DNA from: Sphingomonas dokdonensis
Lineage (GTDB): Bacteria > Pseudomonadota > Alphaproteobacteria > Sphingomonadales > Sphingomonadaceae
Length of the DNA: 64,000 nucleotides
NCBI RefSeq assembly: GCF_002197685.1
Contig: NZ_NBBI01000002.1
Span: 434,001 to 498,000 of the forward strand
Direction: 5' to 3'
Of this stretch, positions 10,209 through 20,650 are shown piece by piece. The notes beneath the pieces were generated by a model. The model ran no database searches. It was not told where the DNA came from and saw nothing but the letters and a program-made list of their open reading frames with translations. The stretch's first letter is position 1, and every line of letters begins with the position of its first letter. Position numbers and translations under genes: made by a program.

Positions 10209-10804
10209 CCGACGTCGGGCATATCACGCGCGTGGAGACGCGCGGGGATACGCGCGTGGTGGTCAGTACCAGCTACGACACGCCTGAGATCGACCTTGGC
10301 GCCTCGGTCGCCTGTTCGGGCGTTTGCCTAACGGTGGTCGACAAGGGGCCGAACTGGCTGGCGTTCGACGTGTCGGGCGAGACGGTGCACCGCACGGGCC
10401 AGGGCCAATGGACCGAGGGGCGCCGGCTGAACCTGGAACGCGCGATGAAGCTGGGCGACGAGCTGGGCGGGCATATCGTGACTGGCCACGTCGACGGCAT
10501 CGCCGAGGTGATCGGCATCCGCCCCGATGGCGATTCGAAGCGCGTCAGCTTTCGCGTTTCCAGCGATCTGGCGCCGTTTCTGGCGGCCAAGGGATCGGTG
10601 ACGGTGGATGGCGTGTCGCTGACCGTCAACGAGGTGACCGACGCCGACGACGGATCGACGCATTTCGCGATCAACATCATTCCGCACACCCAGGCGGTGA
10701 CGACGCTTTCGGATCTGGCGCCGGGCAGCGCCGTCAACATCGAGATCGATGTGCTCGCCCGCTATCTCCAACGGATGGAACATTATCGTGCAAAAGCCCG
10801 CTGA
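10190..10804 (+). CDS. ribE: Riboflavin synthase, alpha subunit
   Basis: A 204-residue protein starting with the hallmark MFTGII. Two homologous barrel repeats can be read: the first with the CSGVCLTVV segment (family catalytic cysteine, about residue 46), the second with [15 protein letters not shown]. It dismutates two lumazine molecules to riboflavin. The start lies within the end of ribD, and the end overlaps the likely GTG start of ribBX, so the genes are translationally coupled. Confidence 0.97.
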   Translation: MFTGIITDVGHITRVETRGDTRVVVSTSYDTPEIDLGASVACSGVCLTVVDKGPNWLAFDVSGETVHRTGQGQWTEGRRLNLERAMKLGDELGGHIVTGHVDGIAEVIGIRPDGDSKRVSFRVSSDLAPFLAAKGSVTVDGVSLTVNEVTDADDGSTHFAINIIPHTQAVTTLSDLAPGSAVNIEIDVLARYLQRMEHYRAKAR

Positions 10805-11939
10805 ACTCGCCCGTCTGCGCCACGCGTTTCTCTCCAGCCCCGAAGAGATCATCGACGAGGCGAAGAACGGCCGCATGTTCATCCTGGTGGATGACGAGGA
10901 TCGCGAGAACGAGGGCGATCTGGTGATCCCGGCGCAGATGGCGACGCCGGAGAAGATCAATTTCATGGCGCGGCACGGGCGCGGGCTGATCTGCCTCGCC
11001 ATGACCAAGGCGCGCGTCGACGCGCTGGGCCTCGACCTGATGAGCCGCCACAACGGCACGCGCCACGAGACCGCCTTTACCGTCTCGATCGAGGCGCGCG
11101 ACGGCGTGACCACCGGCATTTCCGCCGCCGACCGCGCGCGCACCATCGCGGTGGCGATCGATTCGTCGAAGGGCCGTGAGGAGATCGTGACGCCGGGGCA
11201 TGTCTTCCCGCTGGTCGCGCGTGACGGCGGCGTGCTGGTGCGCGCGGGCCATACCGAGGCGGCGGTGGACGTGTCGCGGCTCGCGGGCCTCAACCCCTCG
11301 GGCGTGATCTGCGAGATCATGAACGAGGATGGCACGATGTCGCGGATGGACGACCTCGTCTCGTTCGCGCAGCTCCACAACCTGAAGATCGGCACGATCC
11401 GTGACCTGATCGCCTATCGCCGCCGTCACGACCATCTGGTCGAGAAAAAGGCGGAGATGACGTTCGAGTCGCGCTGGGGCGGGCAGTGGAAGGCGCTGAC
11501 CTTCCACAACAAGGCGACCGGCGACGAGACGATCGCGCTGGTGAAGGGCAAGATCGATCCCGCCAAGCCGACGCTGGTGCGGATGCATACCGCCAGCTTC
11601 TTCGTCGACATGTTCGGCGAAGCGTCCGAGCGCGCCGGGCTGCTTTCCACCTCGATGGAAATGATCGCGGAGGAAGGCGCGGGCGTGATCGTGGTGATCA
11701 ATCGCGCGATGAAGGGCGTCGTCTCGCGCTTCATGCAGCTGCGCGCCGAGGGCAAGGGCGCGGGCGCACCCGAGGTCGAGGAACTGCGCGATTATGGCGT
11801 GGGCGCGCAGATCCTGGCGGACCTCGGCGTCGAAGAGATGGTGCTGCTCACCAACACGCACCACACGCTGGTGGGTCTCGACGGCTACGGCCTGTCGATC
11901 GTCGGCGAGCGCGCGATCCCGGGTACGCGCGGCGAGTGA
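10788..11939 (+). CDS. ribBX: RibBX: 3,4-dihydroxy-2-butanone-4-phosphate synthase fused to a degenerate GTP cyclohydrolase II-like domain
   Basis: A 383-residue protein. The RibB half is complete: [10 protein letters not shown] acidic site, [21 protein letters not shown] and PGHVFPL...GHTEAAVD. The second half aligns with GTP cyclohydrolase II in position but lacks the three zinc-binding cysteines. Where RibA has an ECxxGD...CDCG-type segment, this protein has [14 protein letters not shown] (about residue 265). This matches the RibB-RibX variant described in Proteobacteria, so a separate RibA is expected elsewhere. GTG 10788 inside ribE was preferred; a start at 10749 is possible. Confidence 0.9.
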   Translation: MQKPAELARLRHAFLSSPEEIIDEAKNGRMFILVDDEDRENEGDLVIPAQMATPEKINFMARHGRGLICLAMTKARVDALGLDLMSRHNGTRHETAFTVSIEARDGVTTGISAADRARTIAVAIDSSKGREEIVTPGHVFPLVARDGGVLVRAGHTEAAVDVSRLAGLNPSGVICEIMNEDGTMSRMDDLVSFAQLHNLKIGTIRDLIAYRRRHDHLVEKKAEMTFESRWGGQWKALTFHNKATGDETIALVKGKIDPAKPTLVRMHTASFFVDMFGEASERAGLLSTSMEMIAEEGAGVIVVINRAMKGVVSRFMQLRAEGKGAGAPEVEELRDYGVGAQILADLGVEEMVLLTNTHHTLVGLDGYGLSIVGERAIPGTRGE

Positions 11940-12060
11940 TGTGATGAAGGGCGGACGCGGTGCGTTCGCCCCGTTGCTCCGCACGGTCAGCTTGCCTGCG
12001 CTGCGTGGCGCGCTACGAGCCTAGCCGCCCGGCCGTGTGTGGCAGTTCAAAGGAAGATTG

Positions 12061-12480
12061 ATGGCGCATTTTCTCATCGTCGAGGCCCGTTTCTACGATC
12101 ACCTGAACGACATGCTGATCGCCGGCGCGCAGGCCGCGATCGAGGCGGCGGGGCATAGCGCCGAGGTGGTGACGGTGCCCGGCGCGCTGGAAGTGCCGGG
12201 TGCGATCGCGATGGCGGCCGATGCCGGGCGCTATGACGGGTTCGTCGCGCTGGGCGTGGTGATCCGCGGCGAGACCTATCATTTCGAGATCGTGTCGAAC
12301 GAGAGCGCGCGCGGGATCATGGCGCTGACCATGGACGGGATCGCGATCGGCAACGGCATCCTGACGACCGAGAATGAGGAACAGGCCATCCGCCGTGCCG
12401 ACCCGGCGCAGCTCAACAAGGGCGGTGGTGCGGCCGAAGCGGCGATCGCGATGCTGGAGCTGCGCGGCCGGCTGGGCTGA
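12061..12480 (+). CDS. ribH: 6,7-dimethyl-8-ribityllumazine synthase
   Basis: A 139-residue lumazine synthase. Seen are the substrate-binding [10 protein letters not shown] segment, the catalytic histidine (H74 in [10 protein letters not shown]) and the C-terminal [13 protein letters not shown] helix. It joins the RibB product with the pyrimidine intermediate. ATG 12061 follows an aaggaag ribosome site; 24 bases of in-frame sequence upstream are not conserved-looking. It closes the ribD-ribE-ribBX-ribH run; no FMN riboswitch was recognised upstream of any of them. Confidence 0.96.
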   Translation: MAHFLIVEARFYDHLNDMLIAGAQAAIEAAGHSAEVVTVPGALEVPGAIAMAADAGRYDGFVALGVVIRGETYHFEIVSNESARGIMALTMDGIAIGNGILTTENEEQAIRRADPAQLNKGGGAAEAAIAMLELRGRLG

Positions 12481-12577
12481 TCGGCTGGAGCGCGGGCGGC
12501 CGCTGACGCAGGTCCGGCGGCCTGTTGGCGGCCTATCTCGGCTTCCCTTCGGCGCGGGCGTGCGCCTAGATCGCGCC

Positions 12578-12916
12578 ATGCCTGTTGTCGCGCTGCTGCT
12601 CGTCTCCAACGTCTTCATGACGATCGCCTGGTATTGGCATCTGAAGGGCGGGATGGCGAAGCCGCTGCCGACCGTCATCCTGCTGAGCTGGGCCATCGCG
12701 CTGGTCGAATATTGCTTCGCCGTGCCGGCCAACCGGCTGGGGTTCGCCAGCGGCTGGACGGGCGGTCAGCTCAAGGTAACGCAGGAGGTGATCACGCTCC
12801 TGGTGTTCGGCGTCTTTGCCGTGGTGGTGCTGGGCGAGCAACTGAGTTGGCGGCACGCGGGCGCTTTCGCGTGCCTGGTCGGTGCCGCCGCCTTCATGTT
12901 TGCCGGGCGCAGCTAG
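12578..12916 (+). CDS. DUF486 / DMT-like small membrane protein
   Basis: A 112-residue, very hydrophobic protein with four membrane helices and the FMTIAWYWHLK and EYCFAVPANRLG motifs of the DUF486 family, which resembles small drug/metabolite transporters. Its transport role is unproven. ATG 12578 was chosen where hydrophobic conserved sequence starts. It is convergent with the nitroreductase, whose stop is 4 bases away. Confidence 0.82.
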   Translation: MPVVALLLVSNVFMTIAWYWHLKGGMAKPLPTVILLSWAIALVEYCFAVPANRLGFASGWTGGQLKVTQEVITLLVFGVFAVVVLGEQLSWRHAGAFACLVGAAAFMFAGRS

Positions 12917-12920
12917 CGGT

Positions 12921-13499
12921 TCAGCCGCGCCAGGCGGTGACGGTGGTGGCGAGGTTGGGGCGGGGGCGTTCCTCCAGCGGGCGTGACGGCGTGCCGATGA
13001 ACATGAAGCCGGCGATCCGCTCGGGCGCGGCGCCGAACGCGTCGCGCACCCGGTCGTTGAACGCCGCCCACGTGGTGAGCCAGCCGCCGGCAAAGCCCAT
13101 CGCATGCGCGGCATGGAGCAGGTTCATGCAGGCGGCGCCGGCGGATAGCTCCTGTTCCCAGAGCGGGATCTGGCTGTCGGTGCGCGGCGAGGATAGCGCG
13201 ACGACCAGCGCGGGTGCCTGGTGGGCGAATTGCTCGATCGATTCCAGCTCCAGCCGCTTCGCCTCGGGACGGTCGGCGCGATAGGCGTCGAGGAGCAATG
13301 TGGCGAAGGCGGCGCGCTGTTCGGGCGCGACGATCACGAAGCGCCAGGGCGCGAGCTTGCCATGGTCGGGCGTCCGGCAGGCGATGGCGCACATTTCGGC
13401 GAGCTGGGTGGCGCTGGGGCCAGGTGCGGCGAGGTCGCGCGGCTTGCCCGAGCGGCGCGTGGCGAGGAGTGACAGCGGGGTGGTGGTGTCGTTGAACAT
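12921..13499 (-). CDS. Nitroreductase family FMN protein
   Basis: A 192-residue nitroreductase of the short YdjA type. The N-terminal TRRSGKPRDL carries the FMN-phosphate-binding arginines, the DHGKLAPWRF segment is family-typical, and AGFMFIGTPSRPLEERPRP near the end is the usual FMN-binding tail. It would reduce quinones or nitro compounds with NAD(P)H. ATG 13499 gives the standard length; the 40 codons further upstream look non-coding. Confidence 0.9.
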   Translation of the reverse strand: MFNDTTTPLSLLATRRSGKPRDLAAPGPSATQLAEMCAIACRTPDHGKLAPWRFVIVAPEQRAAFATLLLDAYRADRPEAKRLELESIEQFAHQAPALVVALSSPRTDSQIPLWEQELSAGAACMNLLHAAHAMGFAGGWLTTWAAFNDRVRDAFGAAPERIAGFMFIGTPSRPLEERPRPNLATTVTAWRG

Positions 13500-13566
13500 G
13501 GCGGCACTGTAGCCGGCATGCGGCGTGGGTCGAGGGCGTTGCCGGCAATCCAGCGTTGCGGAATGG

Positions 13567-13604
13567 AAAGGGGCGCCCGTTGGTGCCGGACGCCCCTTTA
13601 TTTT
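13567..13604. terminator. Bidirectional intrinsic terminator between glnA and the nitroreductase gene
   Basis: Stem ggggcg/cgcccc extended inward after one mismatch by ccg/cgg. It is bounded by aaa on the left and tttatttt on the right, so it can act on both strands. It lies downstream of glnA (minus strand) and in the leader of the nitroreductase gene. Confidence 0.65.
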
Positions 13605-13712
13605 GGCCCGCCGCGGCAAAGCCGCGTCGTCGGTCCTCGCTTGGGCGAGGCCGGCCGGCAGCGCCTGTGCGGCGGGCCGTTGGCCGCCGCAGCGCGTGCC
13701 GGCGCGGCCCGC

Positions 13713-15125
13713 TCAGGCGCTGTAGTACATGTCGTACTCAACCGGGCTCGGCGTCATTTCCCAACGCGCGACCTCGCCCCACTTCAGCTCGACATAGGCC
13801 TCGATCTGATCCTTGGTGAACACGTCGCCCTTCAAGAGGAAGTCGTGGTCGGCCAGCAGGCTGTCGAGCGCCTCGCGTAGCGATGCCGCAACGGTCGGCA
13901 CTTCGGCGAGCTCTGCCGGGGGCAGATCGTACAGGTTCTTGTCCATCGCGTCGCCCGGATGGATCTTGTTCTGGATGCCGTCGAGGCCCGCCATCAGCAG
14001 CGCGGCATAGGCGAGATAAGGGTTCGCCATCGCATCGGGGAAGCGCACCTCGACGCGCTTCGACTTGGCGCCCGTGCCGTACGGGATGCGGCACGAGGCC
14101 GAGCGGTTGCGGCTGGAATAGGCCAGCAGCACCGGCGCCTCGTAACCCGGCACCAGCCGCTTGTAGCTGTTGGTGGTCGGGTTGGTGAAGGCGTTGATCG
14201 CCTTGGCGTGCTTGATGATGCCGCCGATGAAATACAGGCAGGTTTCCGACAGCCCGGCATAGCCGTTGCCCGCGAACAGCGGCGTCTTGCCTTCCCAGAT
14301 CGAGAAGTGGGTGTGCATGCCCGAGCCGTTATCTTCCTTGATCGGCTTGGGCATGAAGGTCGCCGACTTGCCATAGGCATGGGCGACCTGGTGCACGACG
14401 TACTTGTAGATCTGCATGCGATCGGCGGTGGTGGTCAGCGTGCCGAAGGTGAGGCCCAGTTCGTGCTGCGCGGCGGCCACCTCGTGGTGGTGCTTGTCGC
14501 ACGGCAGGCCCATTTCGAGCATGGTCGAGACCATCTCGCCGCGGATGTCGACGGCGCTGTCGACCGGCGCGACGGGGAAATAGCCGCCCTTGGCGCGGGG
14601 ACGGTGCGCGAGGTTGCCGCCCTCATATTCGCGGCCCGTATTGGTCGGCAGCTCGATATCGTCGATCTTGAAGTAGGATTCGGCGTAGTTCGTGTCGAAC
14701 TGCACGTTGTCGAACATGAAGAACTCGGCCTCCGGGCCGACGTACACGGTGTCGCCCACGCCGATGGAGGCGACATAGGCCTCGGCGCGCTTCGCCGTGG
14801 TGCGCGGATCGCGGGTGTAGCCCTCACCGGTCGACGGCTCGAGAATGTCGCAGAACACGATCAGCATCGGCGTAGCCGAGAAGGGATCGGTGTACACCGC
14901 ATCCAGATCCGGCTTCAGGATCATGTCGGACTCGTTGATCGCCTTCCAACCCTCGATCGACGAACCGTCGAACATCAGGCCGTCGGTCCACTCGTCCTCG
15001 CCCATCACGCTGGCGACCATGGTGAGGTGCTGCCACTTGCCCTTGGGGTCGGTGAAGCGGAGGTCGATCCACTCGATCTCCTCGTCCTTGATGCGCTTGA
15101 TGACGTCGTTGGCGGTGGTAGCCAT
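13713..15125 (-). CDS. glnA: Glutamine synthetase, type I
   Basis: A 470-residue GSI-beta enzyme making glutamine from glutamate, ammonia and ATP. Family blocks are [21 protein letters not shown], the [10 protein letters not shown] metal/glutamate region, [10 protein letters not shown] and the adenylylation-site loop NLYDLPP with the tyrosine near residue 399. The presence of that loop implies control by GlnE adenylylation. It follows glnB by 93 bases on the same strand, so the two form a nitrogen-assimilation unit. Confidence 0.98.
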   Translation of the reverse strand: MATTANDVIKRIKDEEIEWIDLRFTDPKGKWQHLTMVASVMGEDEWTDGLMFDGSSIEGWKAINESDMILKPDLDAVYTDPFSATPMLIVFCDILEPSTGEGYTRDPRTTAKRAEAYVASIGVGDTVYVGPEAEFFMFDNVQFDTNYAESYFKIDDIELPTNTGREYEGGNLAHRPRAKGGYFPVAPVDSAVDIRGEMVSTMLEMGLPCDKHHHEVAAAQHELGLTFGTLTTTADRMQIYKYVVHQVAHAYGKSATFMPKPIKEDNGSGMHTHFSIWEGKTPLFAGNGYAGLSETCLYFIGGIIKHAKAINAFTNPTTNSYKRLVPGYEAPVLLAYSSRNRSASCRIPYGTGAKSKRVEVRFPDAMANPYLAYAALLMAGLDGIQNKIHPGDAMDKNLYDLPPAELAEVPTVAASLREALDSLLADHDFLLKGDVFTKDQIEAYVELKWGEVARWEMTPSPVEYDMYYSA

Positions 15126-15218
15126 GTTCTCTCTATTCCTCTGCGTCGCCCCGGCAGGCGCCGGGTCTTTTGTCGTTACGGGACGATCCCGGTCGCTGCC
15201 GGGTTGACGGGTTCGAGA

Positions 15219-15668
<450 letters not shown>

Positions 15669-15753
15669 TTACCGATGCCTGAAAAGCGGGCAGCGGCGAT
15701 GTGCTGCCCGTTCTTTCGGCACCGGTCCGCGCGGCGCGTTCCACGAGCGAGCG

Positions 15754-17976
15754 CTACCGCACGCCCGTCGGCACCGGCGACTTCTGCGCGGCGGGTGCCG
15801 GCGCCACGGTCTTCGCGCCGTTGCTCAGGTTCTTCTGCGCCCAATGCGCCTCGTCGATGACGTAAAGGCGGATCAGCTGCGCCTGCTCGGGAGTGAGCAC
15901 CTTGGCGAAGCTGACCATGCCCTTGTCCTTCAGCATGCCGTCGATGAGGATCGCCTTCCACGTGTCGGCATCACCCAAGGTGGCCGAGCGCTGCAGGTTC
16001 GGCAGCACGCCGCCGCCGCCCGCGCTCGCGCCGTGGCAGACCTGGCAATAGCGGCCGTAGAGCGCTTGCCCCTGCGCCACCTGCTGCGGCGTGGCCGTGT
16101 TCTTGGGCAGGGGCGGTGGCGCGATGGCGGGCGGCGGGGCAGGCGGGGGCATCTGCGCCTGGCCGCCGAGCTTGAAGACGAGCAGCCGCGGCTGATTGGG
16201 CACGTCGCGCGCCTTGCCGATGGCATAGCCGATCGACAGCGGCAGCGCGCCGCCGCGGCCGGCAAGCACCGCGACATATTGTTCGTTGCCGATCATGAAG
16301 GTGGCGGCGCCGGCCATCACGCCGGTGCCGACGGGATAGGAGAACAGCTGCTTGCCGGTATCGGCGGCGTACGCGCGGAATTCGCCGAGCGCCGTGCCCT
16401 GGAAGACGAGGTTACCCGCGGTGGTCATGGTGCCGCCATTCCAGGGCGTGGGATAATCCACCGTCCAGCGCGCCTTGTTGGCGACCGGATCCCAGGCGAC
16501 GAGGCGCCCGGTGGCGCCGGCGATCGCCTGCTTCACCGCCGCGGCGTCGCGTGGATACATGGCATTGCCGAGATCCTGCCCGACGTTGAAGCCGATCGGT
16601 TTCGTCCCGTCGAGCGGCGAGGATGGGTTGAGATAGGCCGAACCGACGATCTGCGCGGGGATAAACGCAAGGCCGACCTTCGGGTTGAAGCTCATCGGCT
16701 GCCAATTGTGCGCGGCGATGGCACTGGGCGTCGCGAGGAACGGCTTGCCCGTCTTGTAATAGCGCGATTCCGGGTTTTCGATCGGGCGGCCGGTCTTCAT
16801 GTCGTAGCCGGTCGCCCAGTTGACGCCCGGAATGAACTGGCCGGCGTTGATCAGCTTACCGTTCGTGCGGTCGATGACGTAGAAGAAGCCGTTCTTGGGC
16901 GCCTGCATCAGCACGCGGCGCTGTTGCCCGCCGATGTTTAGCGTGGCGAGATTGATCGGCTGCGTCGCGGTGAAATCCCACGTCTCGCCGGGCGTTTCCT
17001 GATAATGCCAGACGTATTCGCCCGTTTCGGGCTTCAACGCGACAATCGAGGAGAGGAACAGGTTGTCGCCCTGGCCCTCGCTGCGCAGGCCGTGATTCCA
17101 GGGCGAGCCGTTGCCGACGCCGAGGTAGAGCTGATCGAGCTCCGCGTCATAGACGATCGAGTCCCACACGGTGCCGCCGCCGCCCGACTGCTTCCACTGG
17201 CCGTTCTTCGACCAGGTGGGCGCGACCTTGGCCATCGCGGCGTCGCTGGCCTCGCCATCCTTTGCGCCGGTGGGGTTGGGGACGGTGTAGAAGCGCCATT
17301 TCTTTGCGCCGGTCGCGGCATCATAGGCGGTGACATAGCCGCGCACGCCGAACTCCGCGCCGCCGTTGCCGATCATCACCATGCCCTTCACCACGCGCGG
17401 CGCGCCGGTGATAGTGTAGGGCTTTGCATTGTCGGTGGTCTGGACTGACCAGTCAGGCGTTCCGGTGGCGGCGTCGAGCGCGATCAGGCGGCCGTCGATG
17501 GTGCCGACATACAGGCGGCCCTTCCACGCGGCGACGCCGCGATTGACCACGTCGCAGCAGGCCTGGACGCCCTTTTGCGGATCGACCTTGGGGTCGAACT
17601 CCCACAATTTCTTGCCGGTCGCGGCGTCGAAGGCGAAGACCTTGGACCATGGCCCGGTGACGAACATCTTGCCGTCGACCACGACGGGGGTCGCCTCCTG
17701 TCCGCGTGCGTCGGGCATGTCGGCATACCAGGCAAGGCCAAGCTGGTTGACGTTGCCGGCGTTGATCTGCGTCAGCGGCGAGAAGCGCTGTTCGCTGTAG
17801 TTGTAGCCGGTCATCGCCCAATCGCGGCCGTCGCCGCCGGTGGTGAGCAGGGCGGCATCGACGCGCCCGATGCCGGTGGTCGCTGAGCGATCCGCGGCGG
17901 CGCTGGCGCTTTCGCCGGTATTGGCCTTGCACGACACGAGCGCCGCTGCCGCGAGCAGCGCAACCACGATCCGCAT
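15754..17976 (-). CDS. PQQ-dependent quinohaemoprotein alcohol dehydrogenase (methanol/ethanol family), predicted lipoprotein
   Basis: A 740-residue protein. An eight-bladed PQQ propeller is followed by a cytochrome c domain with CQVCH at about residue 644, as in type II quinohaemoprotein alcohol dehydrogenases. The adjacent cysteine pair in QACCDVVNRG is the family's redox disulfide. The N-terminus MRIVVALLAAAALVSC ends in a lipobox, so the protein is probably lipid-anchored and not free in the periplasm. A GGAGAGGAAGA ribosome site precedes the ATG. No pqq synthesis genes are nearby. Confidence 0.92.
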   Translation of the reverse strand: MRIVVALLAAAALVSCKANTGESASAAADRSATTGIGRVDAALLTTGGDGRDWAMTGYNYSEQRFSPLTQINAGNVNQLGLAWYADMPDARGQEATPVVVDGKMFVTGPWSKVFAFDAATGKKLWEFDPKVDPQKGVQACCDVVNRGVAAWKGRLYVGTIDGRLIALDAATGTPDWSVQTTDNAKPYTITGAPRVVKGMVMIGNGGAEFGVRGYVTAYDAATGAKKWRFYTVPNPTGAKDGEASDAAMAKVAPTWSKNGQWKQSGGGGTVWDSIVYDAELDQLYLGVGNGSPWNHGLRSEGQGDNLFLSSIVALKPETGEYVWHYQETPGETWDFTATQPINLATLNIGGQQRRVLMQAPKNGFFYVIDRTNGKLINAGQFIPGVNWATGYDMKTGRPIENPESRYYKTGKPFLATPSAIAAHNWQPMSFNPKVGLAFIPAQIVGSAYLNPSSPLDGTKPIGFNVGQDLGNAMYPRDAAAVKQAIAGATGRLVAWDPVANKARWTVDYPTPWNGGTMTTAGNLVFQGTALGEFRAYAADTGKQLFSYPVGTGVMAGAATFMIGNEQYVAVLAGRGGALPLSIGYAIGKARDVPNQPRLLVFKLGGQAQMPPPAPPPAIAPPPLPKNTATPQQVAQGQALYGRYCQVCHGASAGGGGVLPNLQRSATLGDADTWKAILIDGMLKDKGMVSFAKVLTPEQAQLIRLYVIDEAHWAQKNLSNGAKTVAPAPAAQKSPVPTGVR

Positions 17977-18103
17977 TCTTCCTCTCCCCGCCCTTGTTTC
18001 GAGCTTTGCGCGGAGATTGACCCAGGTTGGGGAGGAAGGGAAGTAGGTAAGTCGGGTGCGTTAGCCTGACCAACGTGTCAGGCCATCGTGTTGCACCCGT
18101 ACT

Positions 18104-18126
18104 CATCCCGGCTCGAGACCGGGATG
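18104..18126. repeat. Palindromic intergenic repeat, GC-type
   Basis: Arms catcccgg and ccgggatg around a 7-base loop, between map and the PQQ dehydrogenase. It is a divergent member of the window-wide palindrome family, ends 10 bases from the map stop codon and may act as its terminator. Confidence 0.6.
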
Positions 18127-18135
18127 ATGGCGTGA

Positions 18136-18963
18136 TTACGCGTAGGGCGGCTTGTGCAGACCGGCGGGCGAGGTGGTGAAGATCTCGCAGCCGTCCTCGG
18201 TGATGCCGATCGAGTGCTCGAACTGCGCCGACAGCGAGCGATCACGCGTAACCGCCGTCCAGCCATCATCGAGCAGCTTAACGTCGGGACGGCCGATGTT
18301 GATCATCGGTTCGATGGTGAAGATCATGCCCGGCTTCAGCTCCGGCCCGGTGCCCGGACGGCCGACGTGCACCACCTCTGGCGCATCGTGGAACAGGCGG
18401 CCGAGCCCGTGCCCGCAGAAATCGCGCACCACGCCGTAGCGGTGCGATTCCGCAAAGCTCTGAATGGCGTGCGCCACGTCACCCATGGTGTTGCCGGGCT
18501 TCGCCTGCTCGATGCCGAGCATCAGGCATTCGTAGGTGACGTCGACCAACCGGCGCGCCTTCAGCGGCACGTCGCCTATCAGGTACATGCGCGATGAATC
18601 GCCATGCCAGCCGTCGACGATCGGCGTGACGTCGACATTGACGATGTCACCCGATTTCAGCGTCTTCTCGCTGGGAATGCCGTGGCAGACGACATGGTTG
18701 ATCGAGATGCAGCAGCTGTGCGTGTAGCCGCGATAGCCGAGCGTCGCGGGCACGCCGCCGCGGCTCTTGATGAAGGCGTAGATCAGCGCGTCGATCTCTG
18801 CGGTCGTCACGCCGGGGACCATGTGCGGCACGATCATGTCGAGCGTTTCGGCGGCGAGCTTGCCTGCCGTGTGCATGCCGGCGAAGGCGTCCGGGCCGTG
18901 CAGCTTGATCGCGCCGTTGCGGCCCATCGGCGCATCGCTGGTGACGGTAACATATTCGGTCAT
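18136..18963 (-). CDS. map: Methionine aminopeptidase, type I
   Basis: A 275-residue type I MetAP removing N-terminal Met from new proteins. Conserved blocks are GYRGYTHSCCISINHVVCHGIP, DIVNVDVTPIVDGWHGDSSRMY (metal aspartates), GHGLGRLFHDAPEV (metal histidine) and IEPMINIG (metal glutamate). ATG 18963 starts the conserved N-terminus; the frame upstream runs antisense to the CinA-like gene, which diverges 54 bases away. Confidence 0.97.
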   Translation of the reverse strand: MTEYVTVTSDAPMGRNGAIKLHGPDAFAGMHTAGKLAAETLDMIVPHMVPGVTTAEIDALIYAFIKSRGGVPATLGYRGYTHSCCISINHVVCHGIPSEKTLKSGDIVNVDVTPIVDGWHGDSSRMYLIGDVPLKARRLVDVTYECLMLGIEQAKPGNTMGDVAHAIQSFAESHRYGVVRDFCGHGLGRLFHDAPEVVHVGRPGTGPELKPGMIFTIEPMINIGRPDVKLLDDGWTAVTRDRSLSAQFEHSIGITEDGCEIFTTSPAGLHKPPYA

Positions 18964-19017
18964 GCCCACCGTTATAGCGTGGCGCGGGCGATTTTGCGAG
19001 GCTATGCCGGGGCCGGC

Positions 19018-19776
19018 ATGGAAAGCGCACGCATCTGGACCGCCGCCCTCGTCGTCATTGGCGACGAAATCCTTTCGGGCCGAACGCAGGACAAGAACAT
19101 CGCGCAGATCGCGCAATGGCTGAACGTCCAGGGCATTCGGCTGGTCGAGGTGCGCGTGGTGCCCGATCGCGAAGAGGCGATCGTGGAGGCGGTGAATACG
19201 CTGCGCGCGCGCAACGATTACCTGTTCACCACCGGCGGCATCGGACCGACGCATGACGACATCACGGTGGACGCGATCGCCGCCGCGCTGGGCGTCGGCG
19301 TGGTGCATCATCCGCAGGCGGTGGCGGTGCTGGAGCGGTATTACACGACGCGCGGCGGGATCAGCGAGGCGCGGCTGCGCATGGCGCGGGTGCCCGAGGG
19401 CGCCGACCTGATCGAGAACCGCATGTCGGGCGCGCCGGGCATCCGCATCGGCAACATCTTCATCATGGCGGGCGTGCCGCATATCACGGCGGGCATGCTC
19501 GACGCACTGACGGGCACGCTGGAGGGCGGGCAGCCGGTGGTGAGCCGCCAGATCGGCTGCTGGGTGGCGGAGAGCGAGATCGCCGACCTGCTGCGCGAGG
19601 CGGAGCGCCGCCACGAGGGCGTGGCGATCGGCAGCTACCCGTTCTTTCGCGAGGGGCGGACCGGCGCCAATTTCGTCGTCCGCTCGCCCGATCGCGAGGT
19701 GGTGGATGCCTGTGTCGCGGACCTGACCGCCGCGCTGGAGGCGGCGGGGCACCAGGTGTTCGGCGAGGGGATCTGA
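19018..19776 (+). CDS. CinA N-terminal domain-like molybdopterin-binding protein
   Basis: A 252-residue protein of the MoCF-biosynthesis fold: ALVVIGDEILSGRTQDKN at the start and TTGGIGPTHDDIT for ligand binding. It has only the COG1058 domain; the C-terminal nicotinamide-nucleotide amidase domain of full-length CinA is absent, as is common in alphaproteobacteria. Related domains hydrolyse ADP-ribose, but activity here is not shown. ATG 19018 directly precedes conserved sequence. Confidence 0.88.
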   Translation: MESARIWTAALVVIGDEILSGRTQDKNIAQIAQWLNVQGIRLVEVRVVPDREEAIVEAVNTLRARNDYLFTTGGIGPTHDDITVDAIAAALGVGVVHHPQAVAVLERYYTTRGGISEARLRMARVPEGADLIENRMSGAPGIRIGNIFIMAGVPHITAGMLDALTGTLEGGQPVVSRQIGCWVAESEIADLLREAERRHEGVAIGSYPFFREGRTGANFVVRSPDREVVDACVADLTAALEAAGHQVFGEGI

Positions 19777-19795
19777 TCGGCGCGGCTGACGGGGT

Positions 19796-20650
19796 TCAGC
19801 CAAGCTCCGCATTGCTGAGGATGCGGGCGCGGCCGCGATGCTTCGCCTCGTAAAGCGCGGCATCGGCGCGGCGTAGCGACTCATCAAGCGTGCGACGCGA
19901 TGCGGCGGTGGTGCCGGCAGAAAAGGTCAGCGGCCGCTCGCCCAGATGCGCCAGCGGCTCGTTGCGGATCCGCTCGGCGATGCGCATCAGCACCGACTGT
20001 GCCTGCGCCTCGGTCGCGCCGCGGAAATAGACCAGGAACTCCTCGCCGCCCCATCGCGCAACGAAGTCGGTCTGGCGGACCGTGCCGGAGAGAACACGTG
20101 CGAAATCGCGCAGCACGCGGTCGCCCGTGTCGTGGCCAAGCTGGTCGTTCACCAGCTTGAAATGGTCCATGTCGACCAGCGCCAGCGCGCCGGTGGTCTC
20201 CTGCTCGGTGAGCGCGTCGAGTTCCTGTAGCAGGCCGCGCCGGTTCAGCACGTTGGTCAGCGGATCGACGCTGGCCTCGCGGCTGAGCTTGCGCACGCGT
20301 TCCGCCGTGGCGCCGGCGGCGCGGTTCACCCCGGCGAGCAGGCGAGCGGCAAGATCGGTGCCGCCGACCGTCGGCACCAGCGCGATCTCGCCGTTTTCGG
20401 CATCGTTCAGCGCGCGTGCGGCGACGTCGATCGGGGCGAGGAGCGCATAGATGCCACCAACCGCGATGATCGTGCCGATCAGCGTTGCGCCCGTCACCAG
20501 CAGGACGCCGAGCAGGTCCAGCTGGCCGGTTATCGTTGCCCAGACGAGAAAGGCGGTGAGCGGCAGATGCGTGCCGACGAAGCACACCGCGAAAAGCCGC
20601 AATTGCAGGCTGCGCGGGAAAATGAACGAGCTTGCACGATACAGCCGCAT
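19796..20650 (-). CDS. Membrane-bound diguanylate cyclase (GGDEF)
   Basis: A 284-residue protein with two N-terminal membrane helices (about residues 15-75), a short linker resembling a HAMP/coil, and a GGDEF domain. The active-site loop is RWGGEEF, catalytically competent. An RQTD sits exactly five residues before it, matching the RxxD inhibitory I-site, so product feedback inhibition is expected. It makes cyclic-di-GMP at the inner membrane. No HD-GYP or EAL partner is in the window. Confidence 0.93.
   Translation of the reverse strand: MRLYRASSFIFPRSLQLRLFAVCFVGTHLPLTAFLVWATITGQLDLLGVLLVTGATLIGTIIAVGGIYALLAPIDVAARALNDAENGEIALVPTVGGTDLAARLLAGVNRAAGATAERVRKLSREASVDPLTNVLNRRGLLQELDALTEQETTGALALVDMDHFKLVNDQLGHDTGDRVLRDFARVLSGTVRQTDFVARWGGEEFLVYFRGATEAQAQSVLMRIAERIRNEPLAHLGERPLTFSAGTTAASRRTLDESLRRADAALYEAKHRGRARILSNAELG

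Noticed and set aside
11949..11971. Hairpin between ribBX and ribH as a riboswitch or terminator
   Set aside because: A ten-pair stem exists but there is no T tract and no FMN-riboswitch conserved core, so no function was assigned.
18964..19887. Long N-terminal extension of map
   Set aside because: Antisense to the CinA-like gene; map has its standard length from 18963.
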